Part shown: one piece after another, positions 1 to 12,384 of the stretch
Layout of the letters: the number at the start of each line of letters is the position of its first letter
Position numbering within the stretch: position 1 is the first letter of the stretch
From: Pseudomonas fluorescens
GTDB lineage: Bacteria > Pseudomonadota > Gammaproteobacteria > Pseudomonadales > Pseudomonadaceae
Reading direction: 5' to 3'
DNA: 64,000 bases
Assembly: GCF_019212185.1 (NCBI RefSeq)
Contig: NZ_CP078138.1
Location: forward strand, 5,438,501 to 5,502,500
Position numbers and translations under genes: made by a program
The notes under the pieces: model-generated
What the model saw: only the letters and a program-made list of their open reading frames with translations
What the model was told of the DNA's origin: nothing
Databases searched by the model: none

Positions 1-737
1 GCCATGTCTTTGATGAACGGCTGCACTTGCGCCTCGACGCCGGCAGCGCGATAGCGCTCGGCAGTCACTTCATCGTGGTTCTTGCCAGCCTGGTGAAACA
101 CCTCCGGACGCAGTTCCACAGGCACCTGCGACAGGGCTTCCGGTAGCAACTTGTTCAAGGGCTCCGCCCCCAGGCTGCCGCCGAGAATCAGCAGCCGTGC
201 CTTGCGTCCGGCCAGCGCCGGGCGCGGTGTTTCGAGGAACAGTTCAGTACGCACCGGGTTACCGGTGGTCCGCCGACTGTCGCGGGCAGCAAAGGTATCC
301 GGGAAAGCTTCGCAGACTCGGGCGGCCAGCGGCACCAGCAACCGATTGGCGGTACCGGCCACGGCATTTTGTTCGTGGACGATCACCGGTACGCCAGCAA
401 GTCGGGCCGCAACACCGCCAGGGCCGGTGACATAGCCGCCAAAGCCGAGAACGCAGACCGGTTTGAGTTGGCCAATGATTTTGCGCGCCTGCAGTACCGC
501 CTTGAGCAGGACAAACGGCGCCTTGAGCAGCGCCAGCTTGCTCTTGCCACGCAGTCCGCTGACGTTGATCAGGTGCAAAGGCAGTCCGGCATTCGGTACC
601 AGCTCGTTTTCGATGCCACGGGGCGTGCCAAGCCAGTGCACGGTGTAGCCGCGTGCCTGGAACTCGCGTGCGCAGGCCAGCGCCGGGAACACGTGGCCAC
701 CGGTGCCGCCCGCCATGATCAGCACGTTAGCGCCCAT
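1..737 (-). CDS. murG: MurG, lipid II synthase (3' end cut by window edge)
   Basis: UDP-GlcNAc:undecaprenyl-PP-MurNAc-pentapeptide transferase, a peripheral inner-membrane GT28 enzyme that makes lipid II from lipid I. About 245 codons are visible of a family length near 355. The start carries the glycine-rich loop GGTGGHVFPAL (residues 10-20), and a second Gly-rich stretch LILGGSLGAEPLN marks the opening of the C-terminal UDP-GlcNAc-binding half, which is only partly present. The ATG lies inside the end of ftsW (11 bp overlap), so translation is probably coupled. It is the last visible gene of the dcw operon; murC would normally follow beyond position 1. Confidence 0.96.
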   Translation of the reverse strand, partial: MGANVLIMAGGTGGHVFPALACAREFQARGYTVHWLGTPRGIENELVPNAGLPLHLINVSGLRGKSKLALLKAPFVLLKAVLQARKIIGQLKPVCVLGFGGYVTGPGGVAARLAGVPVIVHEQNAVAGTANRLLVPLAARVCEAFPDTFAARDSRRTTGNPVRTELFLETPRPALAGRKARLLILGGSLGAEPLNKLLPEALSQVPVELRPEVFHQAGKNHDEVTAERYRAAGVEAQVQPFIKDM

Positions 738-1944
738 GGGTTGGCTCCTCGGCAAAATCACTCTCCTTGAATTCCATTTCCTCGCTGCCCAAGTGGGTCC
801 GACTCTCCCACTCGATGCGCAGCAACAGACCCAGGCAGGCACAGCAGATCACCAGCGAGCTGCCGCCGTAGCTGAGGAACGGCAGGGTCAGGCCTTTGGT
901 CGGCAGCAGACCGACGTTCACGCCGATATTGATCAGGAATTGACCAATCCACAGGAAGGACAGGCCGTAGGCGATATAGGCTGCAAAATACTGCTTGGCG
1001 CGCTCGGCCCAGAAACCAATGTACATGCCGCGAATACAAACGAAGGTGAACAGCGCCACGGTGCAAAGCGATCCGATCGCACCCAGCTCTTCGGCCAATA
1101 CCGAGAACACGAAGTCGGTGTGGGCTTCCGGCAGGTAGAACTGCTTCTGCACGCTGTTACCCAGGCCAACGCCAAACCATTCGCCACGACCAAAGGCGAT
1201 CAACGCCTGGGACAGCTGGTAACCGGCGCCGAACTGGTCAGCCCATGGGTCGGCAAAGTTGGTCAAACGCGCCATTCGGTACGGCTGCACCTGGATCAGC
1301 AACACCACAGCCGCCACCGCCAACACCACCATCAGCGAGAAGCGAAACAGCCCAACCCCACCGAGGAACAGCATGGCCGCCGCCGCGCCCATCATGACTA
1401 CCGTGGCCCCGAAGTCAGGCTCCATCAGCAGCAGGCCGGCCATTGGCAGCAGCACAATGAACGGCTTGAAGAAACCCATCCAGCTCTCGCGCACTTCTTT
1501 CTGACGCCGCACCAGATAACCGGCGAGGTAGATCACCACGAACACCTTGGCGATTTCGGAGGGCTGGACGTTGAAGAAGCTGAAGCCGATCCAGCGCATC
1601 GAACCGTTCACTTCACGGCCGATCCCCGGAATGATCACCATCACCAGCAAGCCGAACGCACCAATCAGCATCAGCCAGCCGAGACGCTGCCAGGTGGCAA
1701 TCGGGATCATCATGGTGACGATGCAGGCACCCAGGCCCAGCACCACATAGATCAGGTGGCGAATCATGTAGTACAGGGCGCTGCCCGACTGCACGGCTGC
1801 CACTTCAGTGGATGCCGAGGCGATCATCACCAACCCCAGGCCGATCAGTGCCAGGCAACCGGCGAGCATCGGGAAGTCGAGGTCGATTCCGCGTCCGGTA
1901 ATGATCGGCGAAGGATAAGGCTTGATGATGTCGCGCAGACTCAT
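727..1944 (-). CDS. ftsW: FtsW, SEDS-family septal peptidoglycan polymerase
   Basis: Integral membrane SEDS glycosyltransferase that polymerises septal glycan strands together with FtsI. The 405 residues contain about ten hydrophobic segments. The conserved EAHTDFVFSVLAEELG stretch falls near residues 270-290, and the PFLSYGGSS motif near 356-365, both typical of FtsW/RodA. The start overlaps the murD stop by four bases (ATGA) and the end overlaps murG by 11 bp. Length and position between murD and murG separate it from RodA, which sits in the mrd operon. Confidence 0.97.
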   Translation of the reverse strand: MSLRDIIKPYPSPIITGRGIDLDFPMLAGCLALIGLGLVMIASASTEVAAVQSGSALYYMIRHLIYVVLGLGACIVTMMIPIATWQRLGWLMLIGAFGLLVMVIIPGIGREVNGSMRWIGFSFFNVQPSEIAKVFVVIYLAGYLVRRQKEVRESWMGFFKPFIVLLPMAGLLLMEPDFGATVVMMGAAAAMLFLGGVGLFRFSLMVVLAVAAVVLLIQVQPYRMARLTNFADPWADQFGAGYQLSQALIAFGRGEWFGVGLGNSVQKQFYLPEAHTDFVFSVLAEELGAIGSLCTVALFTFVCIRGMYIGFWAERAKQYFAAYIAYGLSFLWIGQFLINIGVNVGLLPTKGLTLPFLSYGGSSLVICCACLGLLLRIEWESRTHLGSEEMEFKESDFAEEPTHGR

Positions 1945-3287
1945 GCCAAGCCCTCCACAGCCCGGGCGAACAAGTGCCCACGCTCTTCGTAGTGCTTGAA
2001 CATGTCGAAACTGGCGCAGGCCGGGGACAACAGCACCGCATCACCCGGCTGGGCCAGGGCACGGCATTGCGCGACCGCTTCGTCCAGCGAGTTGACGCGA
2101 ATCAGAGGTACGCCGTCGCCGATGGCCTCGCCGATCAGCTCGCGGTCGCGGCCCATCAGCACCACGGCGCGGCAGTGGGCCAGGACCGGGTCACGCAGGT
2201 CCTTGAACTCGGCGCCCTTGCCATCGCCACCGGCGATCAGCACCAGTTTGCCGGCGATGTCTGCGCCCAGGCCTTCGATGGCCGCCAGAGCGGCGCCGAC
2301 GTTGGTCGCCTTGGAGTCGTTGTAGTAGCTGACGCCATCGAGATCACGCACCCACTGGCAGCGATGCTCGAGACCGGCGAAGCTGCGCAGGGCCGTCAAC
2401 ATCGCATCGAACGGCAGACCGACTGCATGGCCGAGCGCCAGGGCCGCCAGGGCGTTGGACTGGTTGTGCGCGCCACGGATTTTCAGCTCACGCACCGGCA
2501 TCAGGTTCTGGAATTCGAACGCCAGGTACTTCTCGCCGTCCTCTTCGCGGATCCCGAACGCCTTGAAATCCGGTTTGCTCAGACCGAAGGTCCAGCATGG
2601 CTGGCCCTCACCCATGAGCGGCCGGCTCAGCGCGTCCTGACGGTTGACCACGAACTGCTTCGCACCACGGAAAATCCGGTGCTTGGCCAGGTGGTAGGCC
2701 GGCAGACCGCTGTAGCGGTCCATATGGTCTTCGCTGATGTTCAGAACGGTGGCCACTTCGGCGTTGAGCTGGTCAGTGGTTTCCAACTGGAAGCTCGACA
2801 GCTCCATCACGTACAGCTCGACGTCGTCGCTCAGCAGATCCAGCGCCGGGGTGCCGAGGTTGCCGCCCACGGCCACGCGCTTGCCGGCCGCAGCCGCCAT
2901 GTCGCCAACCAGGGTGGTCACGGTGCTTTTCGCGTTGGAGCCGCTGATGGCGACGATCGGCGCCTTCGCGTTACGCGCGAACAGCTCGATGTCACCGGAC
3001 AGTTTCACCCCACGGGCAGCGGCCGCCTGCAAAGCCGGAGTCGCCAGCGCCAGGCCGGGGCTCACGTAGAGCTCATCGGCACGGCAGAGGAATTCGACAT
3101 CCAGCTCGCCACAACGCACCTCCACGTGCGGATAGTCACGGCGCAGCGTGACCAGCTCCGGTGGATTCTCCCGCGTATCGGCCACGGCAAACGCCACGCC
3201 CCGGTTCGCCAGGAAGCGAACCAGGGACATGCCGCTCTTGCCGAGGCCGACAACGATGCGGAAGTGGTCAGAAGCGATCAGGGACAC
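1941..3287 (-). CDS. murD: MurD, UDP-MurNAc-L-alanine:D-glutamate ligase
   Basis: Cytoplasmic ATP-dependent ligase that adds D-Glu to UDP-MurNAc-L-Ala in peptidoglycan precursor synthesis. The 448-residue protein has the Mur ligase layout: an N-terminal UDP-binding Rossmann fold (VVGLGKSGMS near residue 12), a central ATPase whose P-loop reads SGSNAKST near residue 115, and a C-terminal domain with LIAGGDGKGAEF. The P-loop Ala where E. coli has Gly is, as I recall, usual in pseudomonads. It lies 5 bp after mraY and overlaps ftsW by 4 bp. Confidence 0.97.
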   Translation of the reverse strand: MSLIASDHFRIVVGLGKSGMSLVRFLANRGVAFAVADTRENPPELVTLRRDYPHVEVRCGELDVEFLCRADELYVSPGLALATPALQAAAARGVKLSGDIELFARNAKAPIVAISGSNAKSTVTTLVGDMAAAAGKRVAVGGNLGTPALDLLSDDVELYVMELSSFQLETTDQLNAEVATVLNISEDHMDRYSGLPAYHLAKHRIFRGAKQFVVNRQDALSRPLMGEGQPCWTFGLSKPDFKAFGIREEDGEKYLAFEFQNLMPVRELKIRGAHNQSNALAALALGHAVGLPFDAMLTALRSFAGLEHRCQWVRDLDGVSYYNDSKATNVGAALAAIEGLGADIAGKLVLIAGGDGKGAEFKDLRDPVLAHCRAVVLMGRDRELIGEAIGDGVPLIRVNSLDEAVAQCRALAQPGDAVLLSPACASFDMFKHYEERGHLFARAVEGLA

Positions 3288-3292
3288 TCGTT

Positions 3293-4375
3293 CTACCTCA
3301 GTTTCAGGGTGGCAAGGCCAAACAGCACGAGAATCACGGTGATGATCCAGAAACGAACGATCACACGTGGCTCGGGCCAGCCCTTGAGTTCAAAGTGGTG
3401 GTGAATCGGCGCCATGCGGAACACCCGGCGACCGGTCAGTTTGAAAGAGGCAACCTGGATGACCACCGACAGGGTTTCCATCACGAACACGCCGCCCATG
3501 ATGAACAGAACGATTTCCTGGCGCACGATCACCGCGATGGTGCCCAGCGCAGCGCCGAGTGCCAGCGCGCCGACGTCGCCCATGAACACTTGGGCCGGAT
3601 AGGTGTTGAACCACAGGAAGCCCAAACCCGCGCCGATCAGTGCGCCGCAGAACACGATCAACTCACCGGCGCCCGGTACATAAGGAATCAGCAGGTATTC
3701 GGCGAACTTCACGTTACCCGACAGGTAGCAGAAGATCCCCAGTGCGCCGCCAACCATCACTGTTGGCATGATCGCCAGGCCGTCGAGACCATCGGTCAGG
3801 TTGACCGCGTTGCTCGAACCGACGATCACGAAGTAGGTGAGGACGATAAAGCCGGCACCCAGCGCAATGCTGTAGTCCTTGAGCATCGGCAGGATCAGCG
3901 TGGTTTCCACCGGGGTCGCTGCGGTCATATAAAGGAAGATCGCCGCGCCGAGACCGAACACCGATTGCCAGAAATACTTCCAGCGGCTCGGCAGGCCACG
4001 GGAGTTCTTCTCGATGACTTTGCGGTAGTCGTCGACCCAGCCAATGGCACCGAACAGCAGGGTCACCAGCAGTACCACCCAGACATAGCGGTTGGTCAGG
4101 TCAGCCCAGAGCAAGGTGCTGACACCGATGGCAGACAGAATCAGCGCGCCACCCATGGTTGGGGTGCCGGATTTCGACAGGTGCGATTGCGGGCCATCGT
4201 TACGTACGGCCTGGCCAATCTGACGGTTCTGCAGGGTACGGATCATCCACGGGCCAAAGCACAGCGACAATGACAACGCGGTCAGTACACCGAGAATCCC
4301 GCGCAGGGTCAGGTACTGGAAGACCGCGAAGCCCTTGTAGAACTGTTGCAGATACTCCGCTAGCAGCAGCAGCAT
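3293..4375 (-). CDS. mraY: MraY, phospho-MurNAc-pentapeptide translocase
   Basis: Inner-membrane enzyme that transfers phospho-MurNAc-pentapeptide to undecaprenyl phosphate, giving lipid I. The start chosen ([12 protein letters not shown]) gives 360 residues, the usual family length; its ATG overlaps the murF stop by one base (TAATG). About ten transmembrane segments are apparent. Diagnostic cytoplasmic motifs are [10 protein letters not shown], the metal-binding [11 protein letters not shown] and the histidine-rich [13 protein letters not shown]. An upstream in-frame ATG would add nine residues inside murF and is less likely. Confidence 0.97.
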   Translation of the reverse strand: MLLLLAEYLQQFYKGFAVFQYLTLRGILGVLTALSLSLCFGPWMIRTLQNRQIGQAVRNDGPQSHLSKSGTPTMGGALILSAIGVSTLLWADLTNRYVWVVLLVTLLFGAIGWVDDYRKVIEKNSRGLPSRWKYFWQSVFGLGAAIFLYMTAATPVETTLILPMLKDYSIALGAGFIVLTYFVIVGSSNAVNLTDGLDGLAIMPTVMVGGALGIFCYLSGNVKFAEYLLIPYVPGAGELIVFCGALIGAGLGFLWFNTYPAQVFMGDVGALALGAALGTIAVIVRQEIVLFIMGGVFVMETLSVVIQVASFKLTGRRVFRMAPIHHHFELKGWPEPRVIVRFWIITVILVLFGLATLKLR

Positions 4376-5742
4376 TAATGTTTCTCCCCGCTCGAACCGC
4401 ACAACGCCGCCACGATGTTTTCCATCGCCGCGCTGCGCGAGCCCTTGATCAAAATGGTGGTGTTTGAATCGTGTTCGGCGCCGAGCGCCGCAATCAGCTC
4501 GGCCTGATTGGCAAAATGACGGGCCTGCTCACCGAAAGCCGCGACGGCATGCGCCATCATCGGTCCCACGGCGTACAACGCAGACACCTTGCCGCGGGCA
4601 TAAGCGCCCACATCACGGTGCCCCTGCTCCGCCCACTCGCCCAACTCGCCGATATCCCCGAGCACCAGAACGGTGCGTCCGGAAAAGCCGGCGAGTATAT
4701 CAACGGCGGCGCACATCGAGGTGGGGTTTGCGTTGTAAGAATCATCAATCACGCGCATGCCGTTGCTAGCCAATTGCGCGACCGCACGGCCCTTGACCGG
4801 TTGCACCGCATTCAGCCCGGTGGCGATGCCAAACAGCGACACCCCGAGGGCATGGGCAGCGGCCGCAGCGGCCAGGGCGTTGGCCACGTTGTGAGTGCCC
4901 AGCAAGTTCAACTGGACGGGTTCGACACCCATCGGGCTGTACAATGTGAAGGACGGGCAACCCCGGGCATCACGGCCCAGGTCACTGGCGTAGAAGTCGG
5001 CCTGGCTGTTTTCCAAGGCAAAGGTCAGCACCTGGCGACCGGCAGCACGGGCCTTCCAGATGGCGAAAGCCTTGTCGTCCAGATTCAGCACCGCAATGCC
5101 GTCGGCATCGAGGCCTTCGATAATTTCGCCCTTGGCCTCTACGATCTTGTCCGGCCCGCCAAATTCGCCGACGTGAGCGGTCCCGGCATTGTTGAGCACG
5201 GCGACATGGGGCTTGGTCATGGCCACGGTGTAGGCAATTTCACCGATACGCGAGGCGCCGAGTTCGATGACCGCTGCGCTGTGCTCCGGGGCCAGTTCGA
5301 GCAGGGTCAGGGGCACGCCCAGGTCGTTATTCAGGTTGCCACGGGTCGCCAACACCGGACCGCGGGTGCGCAGGATGCTCGCGAGCATCTCCTTGACCGT
5401 GGTCTTGCCGCTGGAACCGGTGATCGCCGCGACCGGGTTGCTGTAAGCCGCGCGATTCAGGGCGCCGAGTTGCCCCAGAGCCTGACGAGTGTCTTTTACC
5501 AGCAGTTGCGGCAGCGTCGAGTTCGACACTTCACGCTCGACCAGCGCGGCAACCGCGCCTTTGGCTGCGACTTCGTTGAGGTAATCGTGGCCGTCGAAAC
5601 GCGGGCCGGTCAAGGCCACAAACAACTGGCCCGGCTGGATCGCCCGGCTGTCGATGCTGACGCCCTCGAAACGGCTGTCGCTACCGATGACTTGGCCGGC
5701 CAATGGCGCAGCCACTTCACTCAAGGTCAGAGGCTTAAGCAT
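4375..5742 (-). CDS. murF: MurF, UDP-MurNAc-tripeptide:D-Ala-D-Ala ligase
   Basis: Cytoplasmic ligase that adds D-Ala-D-Ala to the UDP-MurNAc-tripeptide, completing the pentapeptide. It has 455 residues. The Mur-ligase P-loop [12 protein letters not shown] is near residue 107, an N-terminal [16 protein letters not shown] stretch matches the MurE/MurF UDP-binding domain, and [10 protein letters not shown] near residue 335 is typical of MurF. It overlaps murE by 8 bp at its start and mraY by 1 bp at its end, consistent with coupled translation within the dcw operon. Confidence 0.97.
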   Translation of the reverse strand: MLKPLTLSEVAAPLAGQVIGSDSRFEGVSIDSRAIQPGQLFVALTGPRFDGHDYLNEVAAKGAVAALVEREVSNSTLPQLLVKDTRQALGQLGALNRAAYSNPVAAITGSSGKTTVKEMLASILRTRGPVLATRGNLNNDLGVPLTLLELAPEHSAAVIELGASRIGEIAYTVAMTKPHVAVLNNAGTAHVGEFGGPDKIVEAKGEIIEGLDADGIAVLNLDDKAFAIWKARAAGRQVLTFALENSQADFYASDLGRDARGCPSFTLYSPMGVEPVQLNLLGTHNVANALAAAAAAHALGVSLFGIATGLNAVQPVKGRAVAQLASNGMRVIDDSYNANPTSMCAAVDILAGFSGRTVLVLGDIGELGEWAEQGHRDVGAYARGKVSALYAVGPMMAHAVAAFGEQARHFANQAELIAALGAEHDSNTTILIKGSRSAAMENIVAALCGSSGEKH

Positions 5743-7197
5743 GGGCCACCTCCCAAGCGGTCAGGGCGTGATCGGCCTCGACCAGATCAGAGAACGCATG
5801 GCGCTGGCCATTGATTTCCTGGTAGTCCTCGTGCCCTTTGCCGGCCAGGACAATCACGTCATCAGCGCTGGCGCTGGCAATGATTTCGGCAATCGCCGGG
5901 CCACGGCCCGGGACAAAACGCACCTTATCCACAGCGGCAAAACCAGCGCGGATATCGTCGAAAATCTGTGCCGGGTCTTCTGTGCGTGGATTGTCATCGG
6001 TGACCAGCACGCCATCGGCCAGGCGCTCGACCACTTCGGCCATCAGCGGGCGCTTGCCGCGATCGCGATCACCACCGCAACCGAACAGGCACAGCAACTG
6101 GCCCTTGGCATGCGGGCGCAAAGCGGTCAGGACTTTTTCCAGGGCATCCGGGGTATGGGCGTAATCGACTACCACCAGAGGCTGGCTGCCACCACCAAGG
6201 CGCTGCATGCGACCGACCGGACCCTCGAGCTTTGGCAGCACGCGCAGGATCTCGTCCAGTGCGTAATCCAGCCCCAGCAAAGCGCCGACCGCTGCCAGCA
6301 CGTTGCTCAAATTGAAACGACCGAGCAAGGTGCTGCGCAAATGGTGCTCACCCTGCGGCGTCACCAACGTGGCACGCACACCTTCGTCGTCGAACTGGGC
6401 TTCGCGGCAGTACAGGTAGGCGCTGGAATCTTCCAGGCTGTAGCTCATCAGCCTCGACTCACGTTTTTCTGCGGCCAACTGCCGGCCGAATTCATCGTCA
6501 AGGTTGACCACCCGGCATTTCAGGTCATTCCAGGCAAACAGCTTGGCCTTGGCCTCGCTGTAGGCCTGCATGGTGCCGTGGTAATCCAGGTGATCGCGGG
6601 ACAGGTTGGTCATCACTGCCACGTCGAACGCCAGCGCACTGACACGCCCCTGATCCAGGCCATGGGAAGACACTTCCATGGCCACGGCCTTGGCCCCGGC
6701 CTTCTTCAGGTCGGTCAGGGTCGCCTGCATGGCAATCGGGTTCGGCGTGGTGTGCAGGCCGCTTTGCAGCGCGCCATAAAAGCCGCTGCCCAGAGTGCCG
6801 ACGATGCCGCAATGCTGGCCCAATAGGTCGAGAGCCTGCGCCACCAGTTGGGTCACGCTGGTCTTGCCATTGGTCCCGGTCACGCCGACCAGATTGAGGT
6901 GGTGGCTCGGCTCGCCGTAAAAGCGCCCGGCGATGTCCGACAACTGCGCTGCCAGGCCCTTGACCGGAATCAGCGGAACATCGGTAATCGGCAGGACGGT
7001 AGCCCCTTCCACTTCATAGGCCACGGCGGCCGCACCGCGTTGCAGAGCATCAGCGATGTGCGCGCGGCCATCGAACTTGCCACCCGGCACGGCCAGGAAC
7101 AGGTCGCCAGCGCGCACATTGCGGCTGTCCAGGGTCAGTTCGCGAATCAGCAGATCGTGGCCAGCGTGGGCGAAAATCTTGTTCAGGCTCAGAGACA

Positions 7198-7198
<1 letters not shown>
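5735..7198 (-). CDS. murE: MurE, UDP-MurNAc-dipeptide:meso-DAP ligase
   Basis: Adds the third stem-peptide residue to UDP-MurNAc-L-Ala-D-Glu. The 487 residues show the SRNVRAGDLFLAVPG N-terminal domain, the P-loop GVTGTNGKTS near residue 104 and DDNPRTEDP near residue 400. The DNPR motif is the established signature of meso-diaminopimelate specificity, as opposed to lysine-adding enzymes. Its start overlaps the ftsI stop by one base (TGATG) and its end overlaps murF by 8 bp. Confidence 0.97.
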
Positions 7199-9226
<2,028 letters not shown>

Positions 9227-9230
<4 letters not shown>

Positions 9231-10174
9231 CGAAGTTTCTCCGCTACGCGCATGACTGCGCTGCGGGAACGAGGGTTGGCCTTGAGTTCAGCTTCTCCGG
9301 CGAACTGCGCTTTGCCATGGACCTTGATTTTCGGTGAGAAGGCTTCAAAACGCACCGGCAAGTTGCGCGGCAGGTTATCGCTTTCGCCCTTGACCAGTTT
9401 GCGCATGAACAGTTTGACGATGCGGTCTTCCAGCGAGTGAAAGCTGATGACGACCAGACGGCCACCGATTTCCAGCGCTTCGAGCGCAGCATCGAGGCCG
9501 GCTTCGAGGTCGCCCAGTTCGTTGTTGACGTGAATACGCAGGCCCTGGAAGGCGCGAGTCGCCGGGTTCTTGCCCTTTTCCCACGCCGGATTGGCGACTT
9601 TCAGGACTTCGGCCAGGTCGCCAGTGCGCTCGAATGGCTTGATGTCACGCCGCTCCACAACTGCACGCGCCATGCGGCCGGAGAAACGTTCTTCGCCGTA
9701 CTCTTTGAATACGCGGGCAATTTCTTCGACAGGTGCGGTATTGACGAATTCGGCGGCGCTGATTCCGCGAGACGGATCCATGCGCATGTCCAGCGGGCCA
9801 TCATTGAGGAAACTGAAGCCACGCTCGGGGTCGTCGAGTTGCGGCGAGGACACGCCCAGGTCGAGCAGTACACCGCTGACTTTGCCAGCCAGGCCTCGCT
9901 CGGCCACTTCCGAGCCCAGCTCGGCAAAGCTGCGCTGCACAACGACAAAGCGGCCGTCTTCGGCCGCTAGCGTTTGCCCGGTGGCAATCGCCTGTGGATC
10001 CTTGTCGAATCCCAGGAGCCGGCCATCGGGACCGAGCTGGCTGAGAATAAGGCGGCTATGGCCGCCACGCCCGAACGTGCCATCGAGATAGCAGCCATCA
10101 GGGCGTACAGCGAGAGCCTCGACGGCTTCGTCAAGCAGTACGGTGATGTGGTTAAAGCCGCTATTAATAGTCAC
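9227..10174 (-). CDS. rsmH: RsmH, 16S rRNA m4C1402 methyltransferase
   Basis: S-adenosylmethionine-dependent N4-methyltransferase (formerly MraW) acting on C1402 of 16S rRNA. It has 315 residues. [13 protein letters not shown] opens the protein and the SAM-binding loop GTFGRGGHS follows near residue 33. [20 protein letters not shown] and the C-terminal [12 protein letters not shown] are family hallmarks. It overlaps mraZ by 4 bp and ftsL by 4 bp. Its partner at the neighbouring base C1402 ribose is RsmI, encoded nearby at 11512-12384. Confidence 0.97.
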
Positions 10175-10626
10175 AGAATCAAATCACGCAGTTCATCAGG
10201 CATGGCGCCCGGTTGTTGAATAGCAGCCAGGTCAGCAGCAGACACTGCATCCCAGGCATCCTCGTCCCACAATTGGAACTTGTTCAGTTGGCCGACCAAC
10301 ATTGCGCGCTTATCCAACTTGGCATATTCACGCAACCGCGGCGGTACCAGAAAACGACCACTGCCATCGAGCTCGAGGTCGACGGCATTACCAATCAGCA
10401 AACGTTGCAGGCGACGGTTCTCTTCGCGAAGCGAAGGCAGTGCGCGCAGTTTGGTTTCAATCAGCTCCCACTCATCGAGGGGGTAAACACATAAACAGGG
10501 ATCAACGGCATCGATCGTCACAATCAATTGCCCGGAACTTCGCGAAATCAGCTCGTCACGGTACCGGCTCGGCATGGCGAGACGGCCCTTTGCATCGAGA
10601 CTGATAGCGTTGGCTCCGCGAAACAC
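10171..10626 (-). CDS. mraZ: MraZ, SpoVT/AbrB-type regulator of the dcw operon
   Basis: DNA-binding repressor that in E. coli controls its own dcw operon through repeats near the promoter; often multimeric rings. The 151 residues contain two SpoVT/AbrB-like repeats: [16 protein letters not shown] near residues 11-26 and [16 protein letters not shown] near 86-101. The start codon is GTG, with GGAG ten bases upstream. It is the first gene of the dcw operon, 70 bp downstream of a good sigma-70 promoter. GTG may keep its expression low. Confidence 0.95.
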   Translation of the reverse strand: MFRGANAISLDAKGRLAMPSRYRDELISRSSGQLIVTIDAVDPCLCVYPLDEWELIETKLRALPSLREENRRLQRLLIGNAVDLELDGSGRFLVPPRLREYAKLDKRAMLVGQLNKFQLWDEDAWDAVSAADLAAIQQPGAMPDELRDLIL

Positions 10627-10700
10627 GTCAGCGTTTCTCCAAATTTTAGCGTTTTGCGCTCAAAAAACCCACTTCATGCCACTTTTCGCCACTTGCGCAC

Positions 10701-10730
10701 ACTATAGGAATGCGCCCACCGCACCGTCAA
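10701..10730 (-). promoter_or_regulatory. Putative sigma-70 promoter of the dcw operon
   Basis: On the minus strand TTGACG (10725-10730) and TATAGT (10701-10706) are separated by 18 bp, close to the sigma-70 consensus. Transcription would begin near 10694, giving a roughly 70-nt leader before the mraZ GTG. MraZ boxes (TGGGA repeats in E. coli) are not obvious; a GTGGGCG sits in the spacer. The call is inference from consensus match and position. Confidence 0.7.
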
Positions 10731-11082
10731 GGCGCGCAGTAAAGGAAAATCCTTACAAATCGGCGATTTAACTGGGTAAAAGAAGGGGTTACGGATATTT
10801 GGAGAATGAGTACGCCCAGCAACTTCAAGCAGCACAGGCGGCTACGTTGAGAAGTTAAAGTAATTTATTAAGAGTAAGATTTTTTCGGTATTACAAAAGC
10901 GCTTCTGCTAGTGATTCAGCAGGGGTGGGTAATTGCTACTACACGCGCGCCTCTACAAGGGGGGTCAAGCGGGGAATGATGTCATAGCAACATCAACTTG
11001 CACTGCCAGTCACTGTTACTGACATGACGCTGATAATACCAAGCTTTCGTGCCCGTTATTCAAGCACAAGAGCGTAAAAAAG
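10731..11082. other. Gene-free stretch between the dcw promoter and rnpB
   Basis: About 350 bp with no convincing coding sequence. The rnpB side begins with a T-tract on the minus strand (11075-11080), probably the end of the rnpB transcript. The rest is AT-richer than its surroundings (for example 10850-10900) and may hold upstream activating sites for the dcw promoter. I recognise no known RNA family in it. Confidence 0.5.
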
Positions 11083-11436
11083 GTGGAGAGTCGATCTGTA
11101 AGCCGGGTTCTGTCTTGAACAGTCATTCGTCTACGATGGCCATCACTGGACACCTTTAGCAACCTACCCGGTCCCAGCGCGGGCCACGCCTTGGGACCCT
11201 ATTTGGTCTTGCTCCAAGTGGGGTTTACCTAGCCACGAACTGTTGCCAGTCGTGCGGTGCGCTCTTACCGCACCTTTTCACCCTTACCGGCGCCGAAGCG
11301 CTTAGGCGGTTGTTTTCTGTGGCACTTTCCGTAGGCTCACGCCTCCCAGGCATTACCTGGCACTTCGCCCTATGGAGCCCGGACTTTCCTCCCCCCCCTA
11401 ATTTTCATAGAGGGCAGCGACTGTCCGATCGACTCT
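11083..11436 (-). ncRNA. rnpB: RNase P RNA (M1 RNA), bacterial type A
   Basis: Catalytic RNA of ribonuclease P, which matures tRNA 5' ends. Read on the minus strand it begins AGAGTCGATCGGACAGTCGC, contains the conserved GAGGAAAGTCCGGGCTCC and ends with ACAGAACCCGGCTTACAGATC and the strand that pairs with the 5' end (GAGTCGAT against ATCGACTC). The length near 354 nt fits the pseudomonad RNA. A run of T follows directly on the minus strand (11075-11080). The exact 5' end could be a few bases upstream (11438-11440). Confidence 0.96.
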
Positions 11437-11445
11437 CCGGCGCGA

Positions 11446-11474
11446 ATGCTAACGGCACATGGCCCGAAGAACAA
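11446..11474 (-). promoter_or_regulatory. Putative sigma-70 promoter of rnpB
   Basis: Minus-strand TTGTTC (11469-11474) and TAGCAT (11446-11451) are spaced by exactly 17 bp and sit 7-10 bp upstream of the inferred 5' end of RNase P RNA. Each hexamer matches the consensus at four of six positions. The site lies in the short gap between the rsmI stop and rnpB, so rnpB probably has its own promoter. Confidence 0.6.
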
Positions 11475-11511
11475 GTAATAAAAGCCTTTTCCTGCTCTGC
11501 AGGCCCCGCTG

Positions 11512-12384
11512 TTACTCGCCCTTCTGTTTTTCCAGGGCAATCTGGTAAAGCACGTTCTTGCGCTCCCCGGTAATTTGCGCCGCCAATGCCGCTGCACGCT
11601 TGAGCGGCATTTCCTCCAGCAACAGATTCAGCACCCGCATCGCCTCACTGCTGACTGCATCCTCACTCTCCGGCGCCGTCCAGCCAGCGACCAGCACCAC
11701 GCACTCGCCGCGCTGCTGATTGCTGTCGCTCTCGACAAACTGACGAAGCTCGGCCAGCGGGAGCCCCTTGAGGGTTTCGAAGGTCTTGGTCAACTCGCGC
11801 GCCAACAACGCCGGCCGCTCGGGACCGAATACCAGCTCCATGTCCTGCAGGCATTCGAGAATTCGGTGCGGCGCCTCATAAAAAATCAGCGTACGCGGCT
11901 CTTCCTTTATAGACTCCAGACGCGCGCGACGACCCACGGCCTTGGCCGGCAGGAAACCTTCAAAGATAAACCGGTCGGAAGGCAGACCCGCTGCCGACAA
12001 GGCGGCGATCAGCGCGCAAGCACCAGGAACCGGCACCACCTTAATACCCGCTGCCCGCGCCTGGCGCACCAGGTGATAGCCTGGATCCGATATCAGTGGG
12101 GTGCCGGCATCGGAAATCAGCGCGACATTGTCGCCGGCCAGCAGACGGGTTATGAAGCGACTGCCTTCATCGCGCTCATTGTGCTCATGGCAGGCGGCCA
12201 GCGGCGTGGCGATACCGAAATGCTGGAGCAAACGCAGGGAATGACGCGTGTCTTCAGCAGCAATCAATGCCACTTCACGCAAGATTTTCAGGGCCCGCGC
12301 ACTGATGTCATCCAGGTTGCCGATGGGCGTCGCCACCACAAAAAGCGAGCCAGCAGCGGAATTCAAAGCACCTGGAGCAGTCAA
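11512..12384 (-). CDS. rsmI: RsmI, 16S rRNA 2'-O-methyltransferase (C1402)
   Basis: SAM-dependent tetrapyrrole-methylase-fold enzyme that methylates the 2'-OH of C1402 in 16S rRNA. I prefer a TTG start (290 residues; TAPGALNSAAGSLF follows), because GAGG lies eight bases upstream. An ATG further upstream adds 24 residues without family resemblance. Motifs: VVATPIGNLDDISARALKIL at the N-terminus, AEDTRHSLRLLQHF, the SAM loop SDAGTPLISDPG and FEGFLPAK. The gene is divergent from lpoA, the arrangement of yraL-yraM in E. coli. Confidence 0.93.
   Translation of the reverse strand: MTAPGALNSAAGSLFVVATPIGNLDDISARALKILREVALIAAEDTRHSLRLLQHFGIATPLAACHEHNERDEGSRFITRLLAGDNVALISDAGTPLISDPGYHLVRQARAAGIKVVPVPGACALIAALSAAGLPSDRFIFEGFLPAKAVGRRARLESIKEEPRTLIFYEAPHRILECLQDMELVFGPERPALLARELTKTFETLKGLPLAELRQFVESDSNQQRGECVVLVAGWTAPESEDAVSSEAMRVLNLLLEEMPLKRAAALAAQITGERKNVLYQIALEKQKGE

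Noticed and set aside
703..5814. Several 370-480-codon plus-strand open frames opposite ftsW, murD, mraY and murF
   Set aside because: All lie antisense to overlapping dcw genes; products are Gln/His/Arg-rich without family features.
10809..10855. A 14-codon plus-strand ORF (MSTPSNFKQHRR) upstream of the dcw operon
   Set aside because: The GGAG is only one base from the ATG, the ORF is very short and nothing else supports it.
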